A DNA stretch of 61,110 bases from RGIG9608 sp045612365 (lineage in GTDB: Bacteria > Bacteroidota > Bacteroidia > Bacteroidales > Paludibacteraceae). A program made the translations under genes and the position numbers. This document shows, in pieces, positions 35,669 through 44,888 of the stretch. The stretch is taken from the NCBI GenBank assembly GCA_045612365.1, contig JAZKYY010000009.1, positions 1 to 61,110 of the forward strand, written 5' to 3'. Positions within the stretch are counted from its first letter, which is position 1. Each line of letters opens with the position of its first letter. Under the pieces are notes generated by a model, which had not been told where the DNA came from, did no database searches, and saw nothing but the letters and a program-made list of their open reading frames with translations.

Positions 35669-37339
35669 ATGGCAGACGATAAGAAAATTATATTTTCGAT
35701 GGTGGGCGTGAGCAAAAAGTTTCCGCCACAAAAACAAGTACTGAAAGACATCTATCTTTCGTTTTTCTACGGAGCAAAAATCGGTATCATCGGGCTAAAT
35801 GGTTCGGGGAAATCGACTTTGATGAAAATCATTGCAGGAGTAGAAAAATCGTACGAAGGAGAGGTAGTTTTTTCGCCTGGTTACTCCGTTGGCTATTTGG
35901 AACAAGAACCAAAATTTGATGAAGAAAAAACCGTAAAAGAGATTGTTCAAGAAGGCGTTCAAGAAACAGTAGATTTACTCAAAGAGTTCGACGAAATTAA
36001 CGAAAAATTTGCAGAACCCGACGCAGACTTCGACACCCTACTTGCTCGCCAAGCCGAAGTGCAAGAGCGACTCGACCAACTCGACGCTTGGAACCTCGAC
36101 AACAAACTTGAGCGTGCAATGGATGCTCTGCGTTGTCCGCCAGAGGATTGGGTAGTAAAAAATCTTTCGGGAGGAGAACGCCGCCGAGTAGCTCTCTGCC
36201 GACTATTGCTACAAAAACCCGACATCCTGCTGCTCGACGAGCCTACAAACCACCTCGATGCCGAAAGTATCGACTGGCTTGAGCAACACTTGCAACAATA
36301 TGAAGGAACGGTCATTGCCATTACGCACGACCGCTACTTCCTCGACCACGTAGCTGGTTGGATTTTGGAACTCGACCGTGGCGAAGGCATTCCTTGGGAA
36401 GGCAACTACACCTCTTGGCTCGAACAGAAAACCAAACGCATGGAGATGGAAGAAAAGCAAGCTAGCAAACGTCGCAAAACACTCGAAAGAGAACTCGAAT
36501 GGGTACGCATGGCCCCAAAAGCCCGACAAGCAAAAGGAAAAGCACGTTTGAACGCTTACGACCAACTGATGAACGAAGACCAAAAAGTGCGTGAAGAGAA
36601 GTTGGAAATCTTTATCCCTAATGGTCCACGCTTGGGCAACAAGGTGATAAACTCACTAAACGTAGCAAAGGCATTTGGCGAAAAGTTGTTATTGGAAAAC
36701 TTGAATTTCACTCTTCCCCCAAATGGTATTGTGGGAATTATTGGTCCTAATGGAGCAGGGAAAACAACACTCTTCCGCCTCATAATGGGCATAGAAAGTG
36801 TAGATAAAGGAACTTTCGAAGTTGGCGAAACCGTAAAAATCGGTTACGTAGACCAAACACACAAAGACATTGATCCTCAAAAAACTGTGTTCCAAGTGGT
36901 TTCAGGTGGGACTGAGTTTATAAGAGTTGCTGGTCGTGAAGTGAACGCTCGCGCCTATCTGGCACGCTTCAACTTCACAGGAGCCGACCAAGAAAAACTT
37001 TGCGGAGTGCTTTCGGGAGGAGAAAGAAATCGTTTGCACCTAGCACTTACACTCAAGTCGGAAGCCAACGTGCTACTGCTCGACGAACCAACCAACGACA
37101 TAGACGTTAACACATTGAGAGCACTCGAAGAAGGGTTGGAAAACTTTGCCGGTTGCGCCGTTGTCATTTCGCACGACAGATGGTTCCTCGATCGTATTTG
37201 TACGCACATTCTTGCCTTTGAAGGAGATTCCGAAGTATTCTTTTTCCAAGGTTCTTACTCGGAATATGAAGAGAACAAAAAAATGCGATTGGGCGATGTT
37301 ACTCCTAAAAAGATTCGCTACAAAAAACTTATGGAATAA
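35669..37339 (+). CDS. ettA: energy-dependent translational throttle protein EttA (ABC-F)
   Basis: I chose ATG 35669, right after the promoter; the longer frame would cross the promoter and the opposing gene. The 556-residue protein has two ABC domains. Walker A motifs are GLNGSGKST and GPNGAGKTT, signatures LSGGERRRV and LSGGERNRL, and Walker B motifs LLLDEPTNHLD and LLLDEPTNDID. The linker between them carries the arm and basic region (KARLNAYDQL). EttA binds the ribosomal E site and gates the first peptide bond. There are no membrane segments, consistent with ABC-F. Confidence 0.95.
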   Translation: MADDKKIIFSMVGVSKKFPPQKQVLKDIYLSFFYGAKIGIIGLNGSGKSTLMKIIAGVEKSYEGEVVFSPGYSVGYLEQEPKFDEEKTVKEIVQEGVQETVDLLKEFDEINEKFAEPDADFDTLLARQAEVQERLDQLDAWNLDNKLERAMDALRCPPEDWVVKNLSGGERRRVALCRLLLQKPDILLLDEPTNHLDAESIDWLEQHLQQYEGTVIAITHDRYFLDHVAGWILELDRGEGIPWEGNYTSWLEQKTKRMEMEEKQASKRRKTLERELEWVRMAPKARQAKGKARLNAYDQLMNEDQKVREEKLEIFIPNGPRLGNKVINSLNVAKAFGEKLLLENLNFTLPPNGIVGIIGPNGAGKTTLFRLIMGIESVDKGTFEVGETVKIGYVDQTHKDIDPQKTVFQVVSGGTEFIRVAGREVNARAYLARFNFTGADQEKLCGVLSGGERNRLHLALTLKSEANVLLLDEPTNDIDVNTLRALEEGLENFAGCAVVISHDRWFLDRICTHILAFEGDSEVFFFQGSYSEYEENKKMRLGDVTPKKIRYKKLME

Positions 37340-37362
37340 GAAACATCTTAACTCATACTAGA

Positions 37363-37396
37363 CAAAAAAAGTCTCCATTAAAGGAGACTTTTTTAT
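37363..37396. terminator. bidirectional terminator between ettA and dnaG
   Basis: AAAAAAAGTCTCC, loop ATTAAA, GGAGACTTTTTT. It serves both convergent genes. Confidence 0.9.
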
Positions 37397-37413
37397 TGAA
37401 GTCACTTCTGGGG

Positions 37414-39405
37414 TTATCTAATAATAATCTGCCCAAGAAGTTTTGTAAGTTCTCGTTGCAAATTAGAGAGTTGGCTAAACTCTACCAACAACGACATCGA
37501 ATCAGGATTTTTTTTCATTTCCAAACGGATCTCCTTAATCCGTTCAGCAACAATGTTCTTTTTGTACTCCATCAAACTTTTGTAAACAGAGTCGAATAGC
37601 CAATTTTCGAAACTAAATTCACGCTCCTTTGTTTCAGCTTTTTTTCTTTCTTGGAGCACCTTTTTTTCTTCTACCGAAAGGTCTTTATTTTCGAGTTGCA
37701 AATCCAAAATACTTTGAGTAAAACGCTTGCTGACCTCATATTTATCCGTCATTAATTCAGCAGCAAGTTGAGCTATTTTAGTATTTTGATGATTCACAAA
37801 ATAACGAGAAAAAACAATTTCATCAAAAGGACTTATTTTATCCAACTCGTCCAAAAAGAGCTGATGAAGAGGATTTCGGAAAGTAATATTATCAGTTTTC
37901 AGTTCGTTTAGAATATAATCCGCTATGGTCAAAGTCTGCTCTGAAGAATGATATTTTCGTTCGCCATAACGCACCAAAAAATAAAGAATCGATAGCTCTT
38001 GCTTCTCAAAAGCATTTGTCAGAACAGACGAATACGTTGCAGGTTTCTTTTCAGTATTTTCTACAACAGTTTGAGTGTTATTCTTTTTATCAAAAGTTTG
38101 TCGCTTCTTTTTGTTGATTTCGCTGTACAAATTTTCTTCTCTTACGTCCAATAATCGCGCACACTCTTTTACATATTCACCAAGCAAAATTTTATTGTTG
38201 ATCAATGAAATACTTTGCACCATTTCATTAACCACCTCAACTTTCTTCAAAGGATCAGCAATAGTTGCTTTATCGCGCATCAACAGCGATGCCTTGAAAT
38301 GGATAAAATCCTTCTGATTTGTATCAATAAAATTAATTACCTCATCGGCATTGTGCGATTGCGCATAGGAATCCGGATCTTCTCCATCGGGCAACTGCAA
38401 CATTTTTACGTTCATTCCTGCTTCCAATAGCAAATCAATGGCACGAAAAGATGCCTTTATTCCTGCACTATCGCCGTCATAAATAACGGTAACGTTATCA
38501 GTAAACCGTTTGATTTTCTGAATTTGGCCCGTCGTAAGCGAAGTTCCCGACGAAGCAACCACATTTTCTACTCCGGCCTGAAACATCGAAATAACATCGG
38601 CATAGCCCTCTACCAGAAAACAACGATTTTGTTTAACAATAGCATTTTTAGCAAAAAACATTCCGTATAGTTCTTCGCTTTTATTGTAAATCTCAGACTC
38701 CGGAGAATTGACGTATTTGGCCAACTTTTCATCTTTTTGTAGAATCCTTCCACCAAAAGCCACTACTTTTCCTGTAAGCGTATGAACTGGAAAAATTACT
38801 CGCCCACGAAAACGATCTACACCTGCACCACCTTCGTAAAAAATAGACAATCCTGTTTTTTCCAAAAACTCCTTTTTATAGCCATTTTTAAGTGCTTGTT
38901 GCGTAAAAGCATTTTTCTCATTGAGGCAATATCCAAGCTGAAATTTCTTAATTATATCTTCACGGAAACCTCGCTCTGTAAAATAACTTTTTGCAACCGC
39001 AACGCCCTCAGCATGCTGATGCAAGTTTGTGGAAAAGTACTCTTGAGCAAACTTATTAACTGCAAACATACTTTCTCTATCGTCTTGTTGCTGCTTTTCC
39101 TCTTCAGAAATCTCACGTTCATGAATCTCTATATGATATTTCTTCGCCAAAAAACGCAATGCATCTGGATAAGAAAGATGTTCATGATCCATCACAAAAT
39201 GAACAGAATTTCCTCCTTTGCCACAACCAAAACATTTGAAAATACCCTTTGCAGGAGAAACTATAAATGAAGGTGTTTTTTCGTTGTGAAAAGGGCAAAG
39301 ACCAAGAAAGTTTGTCCCCTGTTTTTTCAACGTAACAAAATCACTTACAACCTCCTCTATCCGAGCAGTTTCAAGTATAAGAGATATGGTTTGCTGATCA
39401 ATCAT
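37414..39405 (-). CDS. dnaG: DNA primase
   Basis: The 663-residue primase has the N-terminal CHC2 zinc finger (CPFHNEKTPSF near 37 and KCFGCGKGGN near 58). The TOPRIM core carries CFLVEGYADVISMFQAG and VIYDGDSAGIKA. The C-terminal DnaB-interacting region is helical. It makes RNA primers at the replication fork. An acyltransferase gene lies directly upstream on the same strand. Confidence 0.97.
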   Translation of the reverse strand: MIDQQTISLILETARIEEVVSDFVTLKKQGTNFLGLCPFHNEKTPSFIVSPAKGIFKCFGCGKGGNSVHFVMDHEHLSYPDALRFLAKKYHIEIHEREISEEEKQQQDDRESMFAVNKFAQEYFSTNLHQHAEGVAVAKSYFTERGFREDIIKKFQLGYCLNEKNAFTQQALKNGYKKEFLEKTGLSIFYEGGAGVDRFRGRVIFPVHTLTGKVVAFGGRILQKDEKLAKYVNSPESEIYNKSEELYGMFFAKNAIVKQNRCFLVEGYADVISMFQAGVENVVASSGTSLTTGQIQKIKRFTDNVTVIYDGDSAGIKASFRAIDLLLEAGMNVKMLQLPDGEDPDSYAQSHNADEVINFIDTNQKDFIHFKASLLMRDKATIADPLKKVEVVNEMVQSISLINNKILLGEYVKECARLLDVREENLYSEINKKKRQTFDKKNNTQTVVENTEKKPATYSSVLTNAFEKQELSILYFLVRYGERKYHSSEQTLTIADYILNELKTDNITFRNPLHQLFLDELDKISPFDEIVFSRYFVNHQNTKIAQLAAELMTDKYEVSKRFTQSILDLQLENKDLSVEEKKVLQERKKAETKEREFSFENWLFDSVYKSLMEYKKNIVAERIKEIRLEMKKNPDSMSLLVEFSQLSNLQRELTKLLGQIIIR

Positions 39406-39963
39406 TTAACAAGCAAAATTTGCAGGAATTTTTGCAGTGATGCCTTTGTAAAAATTTTTTATTTCCGCCAATTCTTCCTCTATCATTCCTTTGACAAAAA
39501 TTTGTTTTCCGAATCCGAGTTCTTTCTTTTTATAGTCAATGTAGGAAAGCACAATAGGTACATTAGCTTTTTGAGCAATGTAGTAAAATCCGCGTTTCCA
39601 ATCTGGATTATACTTTCTTGTTCCCTCAGGCGTAATTGCAATCTGAAACTCTTCAAACTGAGAAAACTTTTCTGCAATTTGATCAGTAAGAGACGTCTTT
39701 TTACTTCGGTCAACAGGAATTCCACCTAGAGGTTTCATTATCAGATTAAAAGGGAAACGAAACCACTCTTTTTTGATAAAAAAATGAGATTTCATTTTCA
39801 TTGATTTTTGAAACAGATTTCCCCAAACAAAATCCCAATTACTCGTGTGAGGAGCTATACAAATAACACACTTTTTAGGTAATTTTATATGATTTTTTAT
39901 TTTCCAACCATTTATTTTCAAAATCCAAGCGCTAAGCGTTTTTCCTTCTTTTTCGTTTTTCAT
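39406..39963 (-). CDS. small PlsC-type acyltransferase
   Basis: The 185-residue protein has the acyltransferase HX4D motif in APHTSNWDF (near residue 37) and the glycerol-binding block PEGTRKYNPDWK (near residue 112). It lacks a clear membrane helix. Such short PlsC-like proteins act in phospholipid or lipid A related acylation; the substrate is not known. It abuts dnaG. Confidence 0.82.
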   Translation of the reverse strand: MKNEKEGKTLSAWILKINGWKIKNHIKLPKKCVICIAPHTSNWDFVWGNLFQKSMKMKSHFFIKKEWFRFPFNLIMKPLGGIPVDRSKKTSLTDQIAEKFSQFEEFQIAITPEGTRKYNPDWKRGFYYIAQKANVPIVLSYIDYKKKELGFGKQIFVKGMIEEELAEIKNFYKGITAKIPANFAC

Positions 39964-39978
39964 TTTATTATTTTATTT

Positions 39979-41880
39979 CTAATTCTTATTTATAATTTTC
40001 AACTCTGTTCTACGATTCATTGCCCTACCCTCTTCGGTATCGTTCGACACCAAAGGTTCGCTTTCTCCTTTTCCTACACATTTTATGCGACTCTCAGCAA
40101 CTCCCTTTCGGCACAAAAATCGCTTAACCTCTTCGGCACGATTTTGAGAAAGCTCCAAGTTGTATTGTTCTGACCCAATATTATCTGTATGACCAATAAT
40201 TTCAACTGAGATTTGCGAATTATTCTGCATAAATTCAAAAATAGATTGCAATTCTGGTTCTGATTTTTCGGTCAACAAATAAGAGTTCATCTCAAAAGAA
40301 ATATTCTTAAGAATCAAACTTTTGCCAATCAAAATGCTATCAAGATTGATAATCAAACGCTGATCTTGCAAGTTTTGTGGCAAAACTGTTTGCGAATACA
40401 TAACATAATCTTTTTTATGAACATTTACTGCATACTCCTTATCTATAGGTAAGTAAGCAGAAAATGTACCGAAATCATTAGAAGAAAAAACATGCTTCTT
40501 CTTTGTCAACACATCGGTTATCTCCACATTTGCCACCAAAGGTCGTTGCGATTTGCTTTCTCTCACTATTCCAGAAAAATAGTTCATTGCTTCGGGGCGC
40601 GCCTGAGCATAAAGTTCTATTTCAAAAATATCCTTTCCGGTCTCCGGATTTGTTTCCGATGAAAAATAAGCTTTTTCGCCCCTTGAATCTACTACAAAAC
40701 CATATTCGTCTTTATGCGTATTTATCGGATATCCCAAATTTTGAGGAGAACTCCACTCATAATTTTCATTACGTTTTGATAGGAAAAGATCGTATCCTCC
40801 AAGTCCATCACGACCATTTGTTGCAAAATAAAGAGTATGCCCATCAGGATGAATGAATGGAGAAAACTCATCTTCAGGAGTATTGATAGAATCGCTCAAA
40901 TTAATTGGGTTAGAGAACCTCAAAGAGCCATCTGACAAACGAGTAACCACACACTCCCATATATCTTTTTTTCCTTTTCCTCCTGGACGATTTGATGCAA
41001 AAAACAATTCTCTGCCATCAGCCGAAAGACATGGATTAGTTTCCCAATAACGCGTATTCAAAGGCTCGCCCGCATGATACGGCAAACTCCAATTTTTTCC
41101 ATCAAAGATTGAATAATAAATATCGCAACCGCCTTTAGTATCAGGTTTGTCGCACGCTACAAAAAACATATAACGTCCATCGGCCGAAAAACTTTGAGAT
41201 CCTTCATTCTCCTCCGTATTGGTTGGGAATCCAATGTTTTCTGACTGTTTCCACATCCCTGTAGAATCTTGAAAGCTCCAAAAAATCTCCTCATTCCACT
41301 CCAAATTACTCCTAGATTTATCGGCTATCAACACCGTTGTAGAAACCACCTTTCCATTAAGAGAGAAACTTGGCCAATAATCATCGTATGGAGTATTCAC
41401 ACCTTTCAAGACTTTGGGGTCATAAGGAACAGGATTATTTTTAAGTTTCAAAGCGGCCTTCGATTTAGAAAGAATTGTCTCTTTTTTTTGAAGAGGAAAT
41501 TTTTCACTCACCCTTTCGATTGTTTCTATTGCTTCTTCGTACTCGCCATTTTTAAAAAATACATTAGCCAACTTATACAACGTATCATCGATGCGATAAG
41601 AAGTTTTCTTTGCAGCAACAATCAAAATATTTTTCTCTCCCTCTGCCTTTCCCGCATCACGCAAACGATTCGCCAAAAACCAATAAGCTTCTGTAAAACT
41701 CGAATCGACAGCTATTGCCTGTTGGGCAAACATTATAGCTTCTTCCTCCGAAATTGTATTTTTTGCCTGACTATAAAAATTTATTGCTCTTTTTGACGTA
41801 GAACTCAACGCTTGAGAGAAAAGAATATTTGTACAAAAAAAACAAACGAATAAACCAATATATAATCTCTTACAAGTCAT
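39979..41880 (-). CDS. porE: PorE-like T9SS-associated OmpA-family protein
   Basis: The 633-residue protein has a signal peptide (to about LFSQ, 23) and helical TPR-like repeats (25-125). A propeller of PD40 repeats (about 140-400) shows SFSADGRYMFFVA, LSADGRELFFASN, IHPDGHTLYFAT and VDSRGEKAYFSS. A carboxypeptidase-regulatory-like beta domain follows (about 412-490), then an OmpA peptidoglycan-binding domain (about 520-633) with IIGHTDNIGSEQYN and LSQNRAEEVKRFL. This exact order matches PorE of Porphyromonas, which anchors the T9SS to peptidoglycan. It lies 10 kb from the porP-gldN operon. Confidence 0.82.
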   Translation of the reverse strand: MTCKRLYIGLFVCFFCTNILFSQALSSTSKRAINFYSQAKNTISEEEAIMFAQQAIAVDSSFTEAYWFLANRLRDAGKAEGEKNILIVAAKKTSYRIDDTLYKLANVFFKNGEYEEAIETIERVSEKFPLQKKETILSKSKAALKLKNNPVPYDPKVLKGVNTPYDDYWPSFSLNGKVVSTTVLIADKSRSNLEWNEEIFWSFQDSTGMWKQSENIGFPTNTEENEGSQSFSADGRYMFFVACDKPDTKGGCDIYYSIFDGKNWSLPYHAGEPLNTRYWETNPCLSADGRELFFASNRPGGKGKKDIWECVVTRLSDGSLRFSNPINLSDSINTPEDEFSPFIHPDGHTLYFATNGRDGLGGYDLFLSKRNENYEWSSPQNLGYPINTHKDEYGFVVDSRGEKAYFSSETNPETGKDIFEIELYAQARPEAMNYFSGIVRESKSQRPLVANVEITDVLTKKKHVFSSNDFGTFSAYLPIDKEYAVNVHKKDYVMYSQTVLPQNLQDQRLIINLDSILIGKSLILKNISFEMNSYLLTEKSEPELQSIFEFMQNNSQISVEIIGHTDNIGSEQYNLELSQNRAEEVKRFLCRKGVAESRIKCVGKGESEPLVSNDTEEGRAMNRRTELKIINKN

Positions 41881-42595
41881 TTTTGATTATCTCATAACAA
41901 TTGGACATTAAATCTCGAACATCTCCTTGAACCAAATCTTTGGTTTCCAAAGGTTTGTGAATGGTCATTTTTATTTTACCTGGAATAATCAAAAAAGTTC
42001 CTTTCTTGAGAACCTCGTAAGCTCCTGATATTGAAATAGGAACAATAGGCAAAGACAAATCACTAGCCAACACAAAAGCACCGCGTTTGAATTTCCCAAC
42101 ACTTCCATTCTGGGTACGACTACCTTCGGGAAATATTGCCACTGAAACTCCATTTACCAACTTCTTTTTTACCAATTCTATACTTCTATATGCCGATTTA
42201 GAATTGGAACGATCGATATAAATATGTCCTGCCGCTTCACAAGCTCGGCCAATAAAAGGAACCTTACGAATTTCCTTTTTCATTATCCACTTAAACTGAC
42301 TATCGAGCCAACCATAAATCAAGAAAATATCAAAAATACTTTGATGATTTGCAACAAAAACACACGAACTGTTTCTGTCATAATTTTTCTCACCCTCCAC
42401 TTCAACGCGCACAAAAGACAAATAACAAGCCGCTTTTGACCACAAACGCGCAGGGAGATAACCCCAACGCACATCTCCAAAAACAAAAGCAATAAAGATA
42501 GTAGCTAATGCTGTTAGAATCGTTAAGCACAAAAAGACAGGGAAAAAGATGAATATCTCATACAAAACCAATAGAGGGATAAACTGTTTTTTCAT
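41870..42595 (-). CDS. plsC: 1-acyl-sn-glycerol-3-phosphate acyltransferase
   Basis: ATG 42595 begins MKKQFIPLL and a long hydrophobic N-terminus (about 5-40). The HX4D motif VANHQSIFDIF lies near residue 82, and the substrate motif FPEGSRTQNG near residue 153. PlsC acylates lysophosphatidate to phosphatidate at the inner membrane. Its stop overlaps the start of the porE-like gene by 11 bases, so the two are probably co-transcribed. Confidence 0.9.
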   Translation of the reverse strand: MKKQFIPLLVLYEIFIFFPVFLCLTILTALATIFIAFVFGDVRWGYLPARLWSKAACYLSFVRVEVEGEKNYDRNSSCVFVANHQSIFDIFLIYGWLDSQFKWIMKKEIRKVPFIGRACEAAGHIYIDRSNSKSAYRSIELVKKKLVNGVSVAIFPEGSRTQNGSVGKFKRGAFVLASDLSLPIVPISISGAYEVLKKGTFLIIPGKIKMTIHKPLETKDLVQGDVRDLMSNCYEIIKNDL

Positions 42596-42672
42596 TGCAT
42601 TTACTTTTTCTACAAAGATAGTGAATAGAACGGAAAACAAATATCAAAATTCTCAAAGCAGAAGAATAAATT

Positions 42673-43716
42673 TTATTCACTTCGCAAAATAATTTCTCTC
42701 CTTTCTGGATAATTAGATCTAAAGGTTTCAAAAAGTTCGGGATGTGTTTTTAGTTCTATTGAATCTTTCTCCACATCGTAGTTTTTAAGGCATATTTGAC
42801 TCAAATTATCACGAGAAAAATAGACTTTTTGAGGAGCAGAAAGAACATTTAGTTGAAAATCATCAATACCAAAATCAAAAAATCTACTCACCAAACGAAC
42901 ACTCTGCTGCGTAGAATTCATTTTTCCGTCGGCAGAGTAACCTGCAATATGAGGCGTTGCCAAAATCGCATTATCCAACAAAAATCGATCAACATTAGGT
43001 TCATTTTCCCAACAATCAAGCACAAAACCTGCTATCCGTTTCTCTTCAAAAGATGTCTTCATCGACTTCTCACAAACAACACCGCCTCGTGCGGTATTGA
43101 TTATGTAAGGTCGTTTAGCGAGCCGAGCAAAAAAATCGGCATTTGCCAAATAGCAAGTCGGAAAACTTCCTTCCGCTACCAAAGGAGTATGAAAGGTAAT
43201 AATATCCGCCTCCGAAGCAATTGTTTGAAGCGATACAAATTGTTCTTTACTTTCCAAATTAGCACGAGGAGGATCATTTCTTAAAACTTCCATTCCAAAA
43301 AAACGAGCTACCTTTTCCACTTCTCGACCAACATTTCCAACTCCAACTATACCTAAAGTTTTTCCTCTCAAATCACATTTTTCTTTTCGTTCCAAAAATG
43401 CAAAAACAGAAGTTACATATTGAGCAACACTCCTCGCGTTACACCCTGGAGTATTATGCCACTCTATTCCATTTTTTTTGCAAAAATCAACATCTATGTG
43501 GTCAAAACCTATGGTTGCACTAACTATCAACTTCACACTTGATTGCCCAAGCAATGCCTCATTGCATTTGGTTCGAGTTCGAATAACAAGCGCATCCGCT
43601 TTTCGCACTTTTTCTGGCAAAAAATCAGCTGCAACCAAATACTCCACATTAGCAAATGGTTCTAAAATTCCTTGAATAAAAGGAATGTCTTTATCAATTA
43701 AAATCGTAGGTTTCAT
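42673..43716 (-). CDS. pdxB: erythronate-4-phosphate dehydrogenase
   Basis: ATG 43716 starts the family-typical MKPTILIDKDIPF; the longer frame adds a segment without homology. The 347-residue 2-hydroxyacid dehydrogenase has the NAD motif GIVGVGNVGREVE (about 118-130), INTARGGVV, and the PdxB-specific C-terminal dimerisation part (from about 255). It acts in pyridoxal phosphate synthesis from erythrose-4-phosphate. Confidence 0.92.
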   Translation of the reverse strand: MKPTILIDKDIPFIQGILEPFANVEYLVAADFLPEKVRKADALVIRTRTKCNEALLGQSSVKLIVSATIGFDHIDVDFCKKNGIEWHNTPGCNARSVAQYVTSVFAFLERKEKCDLRGKTLGIVGVGNVGREVEKVARFFGMEVLRNDPPRANLESKEQFVSLQTIASEADIITFHTPLVAEGSFPTCYLANADFFARLAKRPYIINTARGGVVCEKSMKTSFEEKRIAGFVLDCWENEPNVDRFLLDNAILATPHIAGYSADGKMNSTQQSVRLVSRFFDFGIDDFQLNVLSAPQKVYFSRDNLSQICLKNYDVEKDSIELKTHPELFETFRSNYPERREIILRSE

Positions 43717-43857
43717 TTGACTTGCAAAAGTAATGAAAAGAGTGAGTACTTTATAGAAATACTCATCAAACAAAACGCAAAACTGAAACTTTTTACCCAA
43801 AACAAACTGAGAGTAATCATAGAATCTTCTAGTATTGTCTATTTGCAGATTGATAAG

Positions 43858-43865
43858 TACTTTTG
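43858..43865 (+). promoter_or_regulatory. promoter -7 element of the hemerythrin-LuxR regulator
   Basis: TACTTTTG with TTG 21 bases upstream. It lies 20 bases before ATG 43885 and so decides the start. Confidence 0.7.
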
Positions 43866-43884
43866 CAACTTCAGAGCAAGCAAA

Positions 43885-44838
43885 ATGAACAATTCTAAAA
43901 TCTATAAACCAACCGATAAAATGCGCAACCTGATAAAGGACAATAGCGCATTGATTCTTGTAATGGGACGTTTTGGAATTTCGTTAGGTTTTGGAGACAA
44001 ATCAGTAAGAGAAGTTTGTCGGTTACACGATGTTGACGAAAACACATTTTTACAGGTTGCCAACTTCTGTTCTGGAAAAGAATTTAGATATGAAGACATA
44101 TCTTTGCCATCGCTAATCAACTATTTAAAACAAGCTCACGAATATTTTTTAGACTTCAACCTTCCAAACATTCGCCGCAAACTTATCGAAGCAATAGATT
44201 GTTCGGGAGGAAATGACATTGCAATGCTCATCGTACGATTCTATGACGAATATGCACAAGAAATTAGCCGTCACGTAGAACATGAGAACAACACAGTTTT
44301 TGTCTATGTAGAACGTTTGTTAAAGGGTTTTCTTGACAAAACTTACACTATTTCAAAATTTGAAGGGAAACATGCTCCTATTGGATATAAACTAAAAGAA
44401 CTGAAAGAAATCATAATTCAATATTATCCCAAGAAAAATAGTTATTTGCTCAACGAAGTATTGTTGAATATTATGTTGTGCGAAGAGGATTTGTCACAAC
44501 ACTGCAAAATAGAGGATGAGTTGTTCGTTCCTGCAGTAAAATTAGCAGAACATCAACTCAAACAAAGCAGCCAAGTTGTTTATGTCAACAACAATTCCAT
44601 CGAACAACAAGAAAAAGAGTACCTTGAACTTTTGAGCGATAGAGAAAAAGAAATTCTTGTTCTTATTGCCAAAGGCTGCAGCAACAAAGATATTGCAAAC
44701 CAATTATTTCTCTCGGTTCATACGGTAACTACCCACCGTAAAAACATCTCTAGCAAATTGCAAATCCACACCACCGCCGGGCTAATCATATATGCCATAG
44801 CAAATAAACTGGTAAACATTAAGGATATACAGAAATAA
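43885..44838 (+). CDS. hemerythrin-like/LuxR-type transcriptional regulator
   Basis: The 317-residue protein joins two parts. Residues about 1-230 form a helical region with RIC/hemerythrin-like spacing of iron-ligand motifs: LKQAHEYFLDFNLPNIRRK, HVEHENNTVFVYV and HCKIEDELFVPAV. Residues about 250-310 are a LuxR-type HTH (LSDREKEILVLIAKGCSNKDIA, split here as LSDREKEILVLIAKG and SNKDIANQLFLSVHTV). A diiron site sensing oxygen or nitric oxide and driving DNA binding is an inference. The target genes are not known. Confidence 0.8.
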   Translation: MNNSKIYKPTDKMRNLIKDNSALILVMGRFGISLGFGDKSVREVCRLHDVDENTFLQVANFCSGKEFRYEDISLPSLINYLKQAHEYFLDFNLPNIRRKLIEAIDCSGGNDIAMLIVRFYDEYAQEISRHVEHENNTVFVYVERLLKGFLDKTYTISKFEGKHAPIGYKLKELKEIIIQYYPKKNSYLLNEVLLNIMLCEEDLSQHCKIEDELFVPAVKLAEHQLKQSSQVVYVNNNSIEQQEKEYLELLSDREKEILVLIAKGCSNKDIANQLFLSVHTVTTHRKNISSKLQIHTTAGLIIYAIANKLVNIKDIQK

Positions 44839-44866
44839 AAAAGAGAAGACCCATATCTTCTCTTTT
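44837..44866. terminator. terminator between the LuxR-type regulator and tyrS
   Basis: AAAAGAGAAGA, loop CCCATA-like, TCTTCTCTTTT. It is nearly symmetric, so it can serve both convergent genes. Confidence 0.88.
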
Positions 44867-44888
44867 CACTATCATATCAAATGAGATT

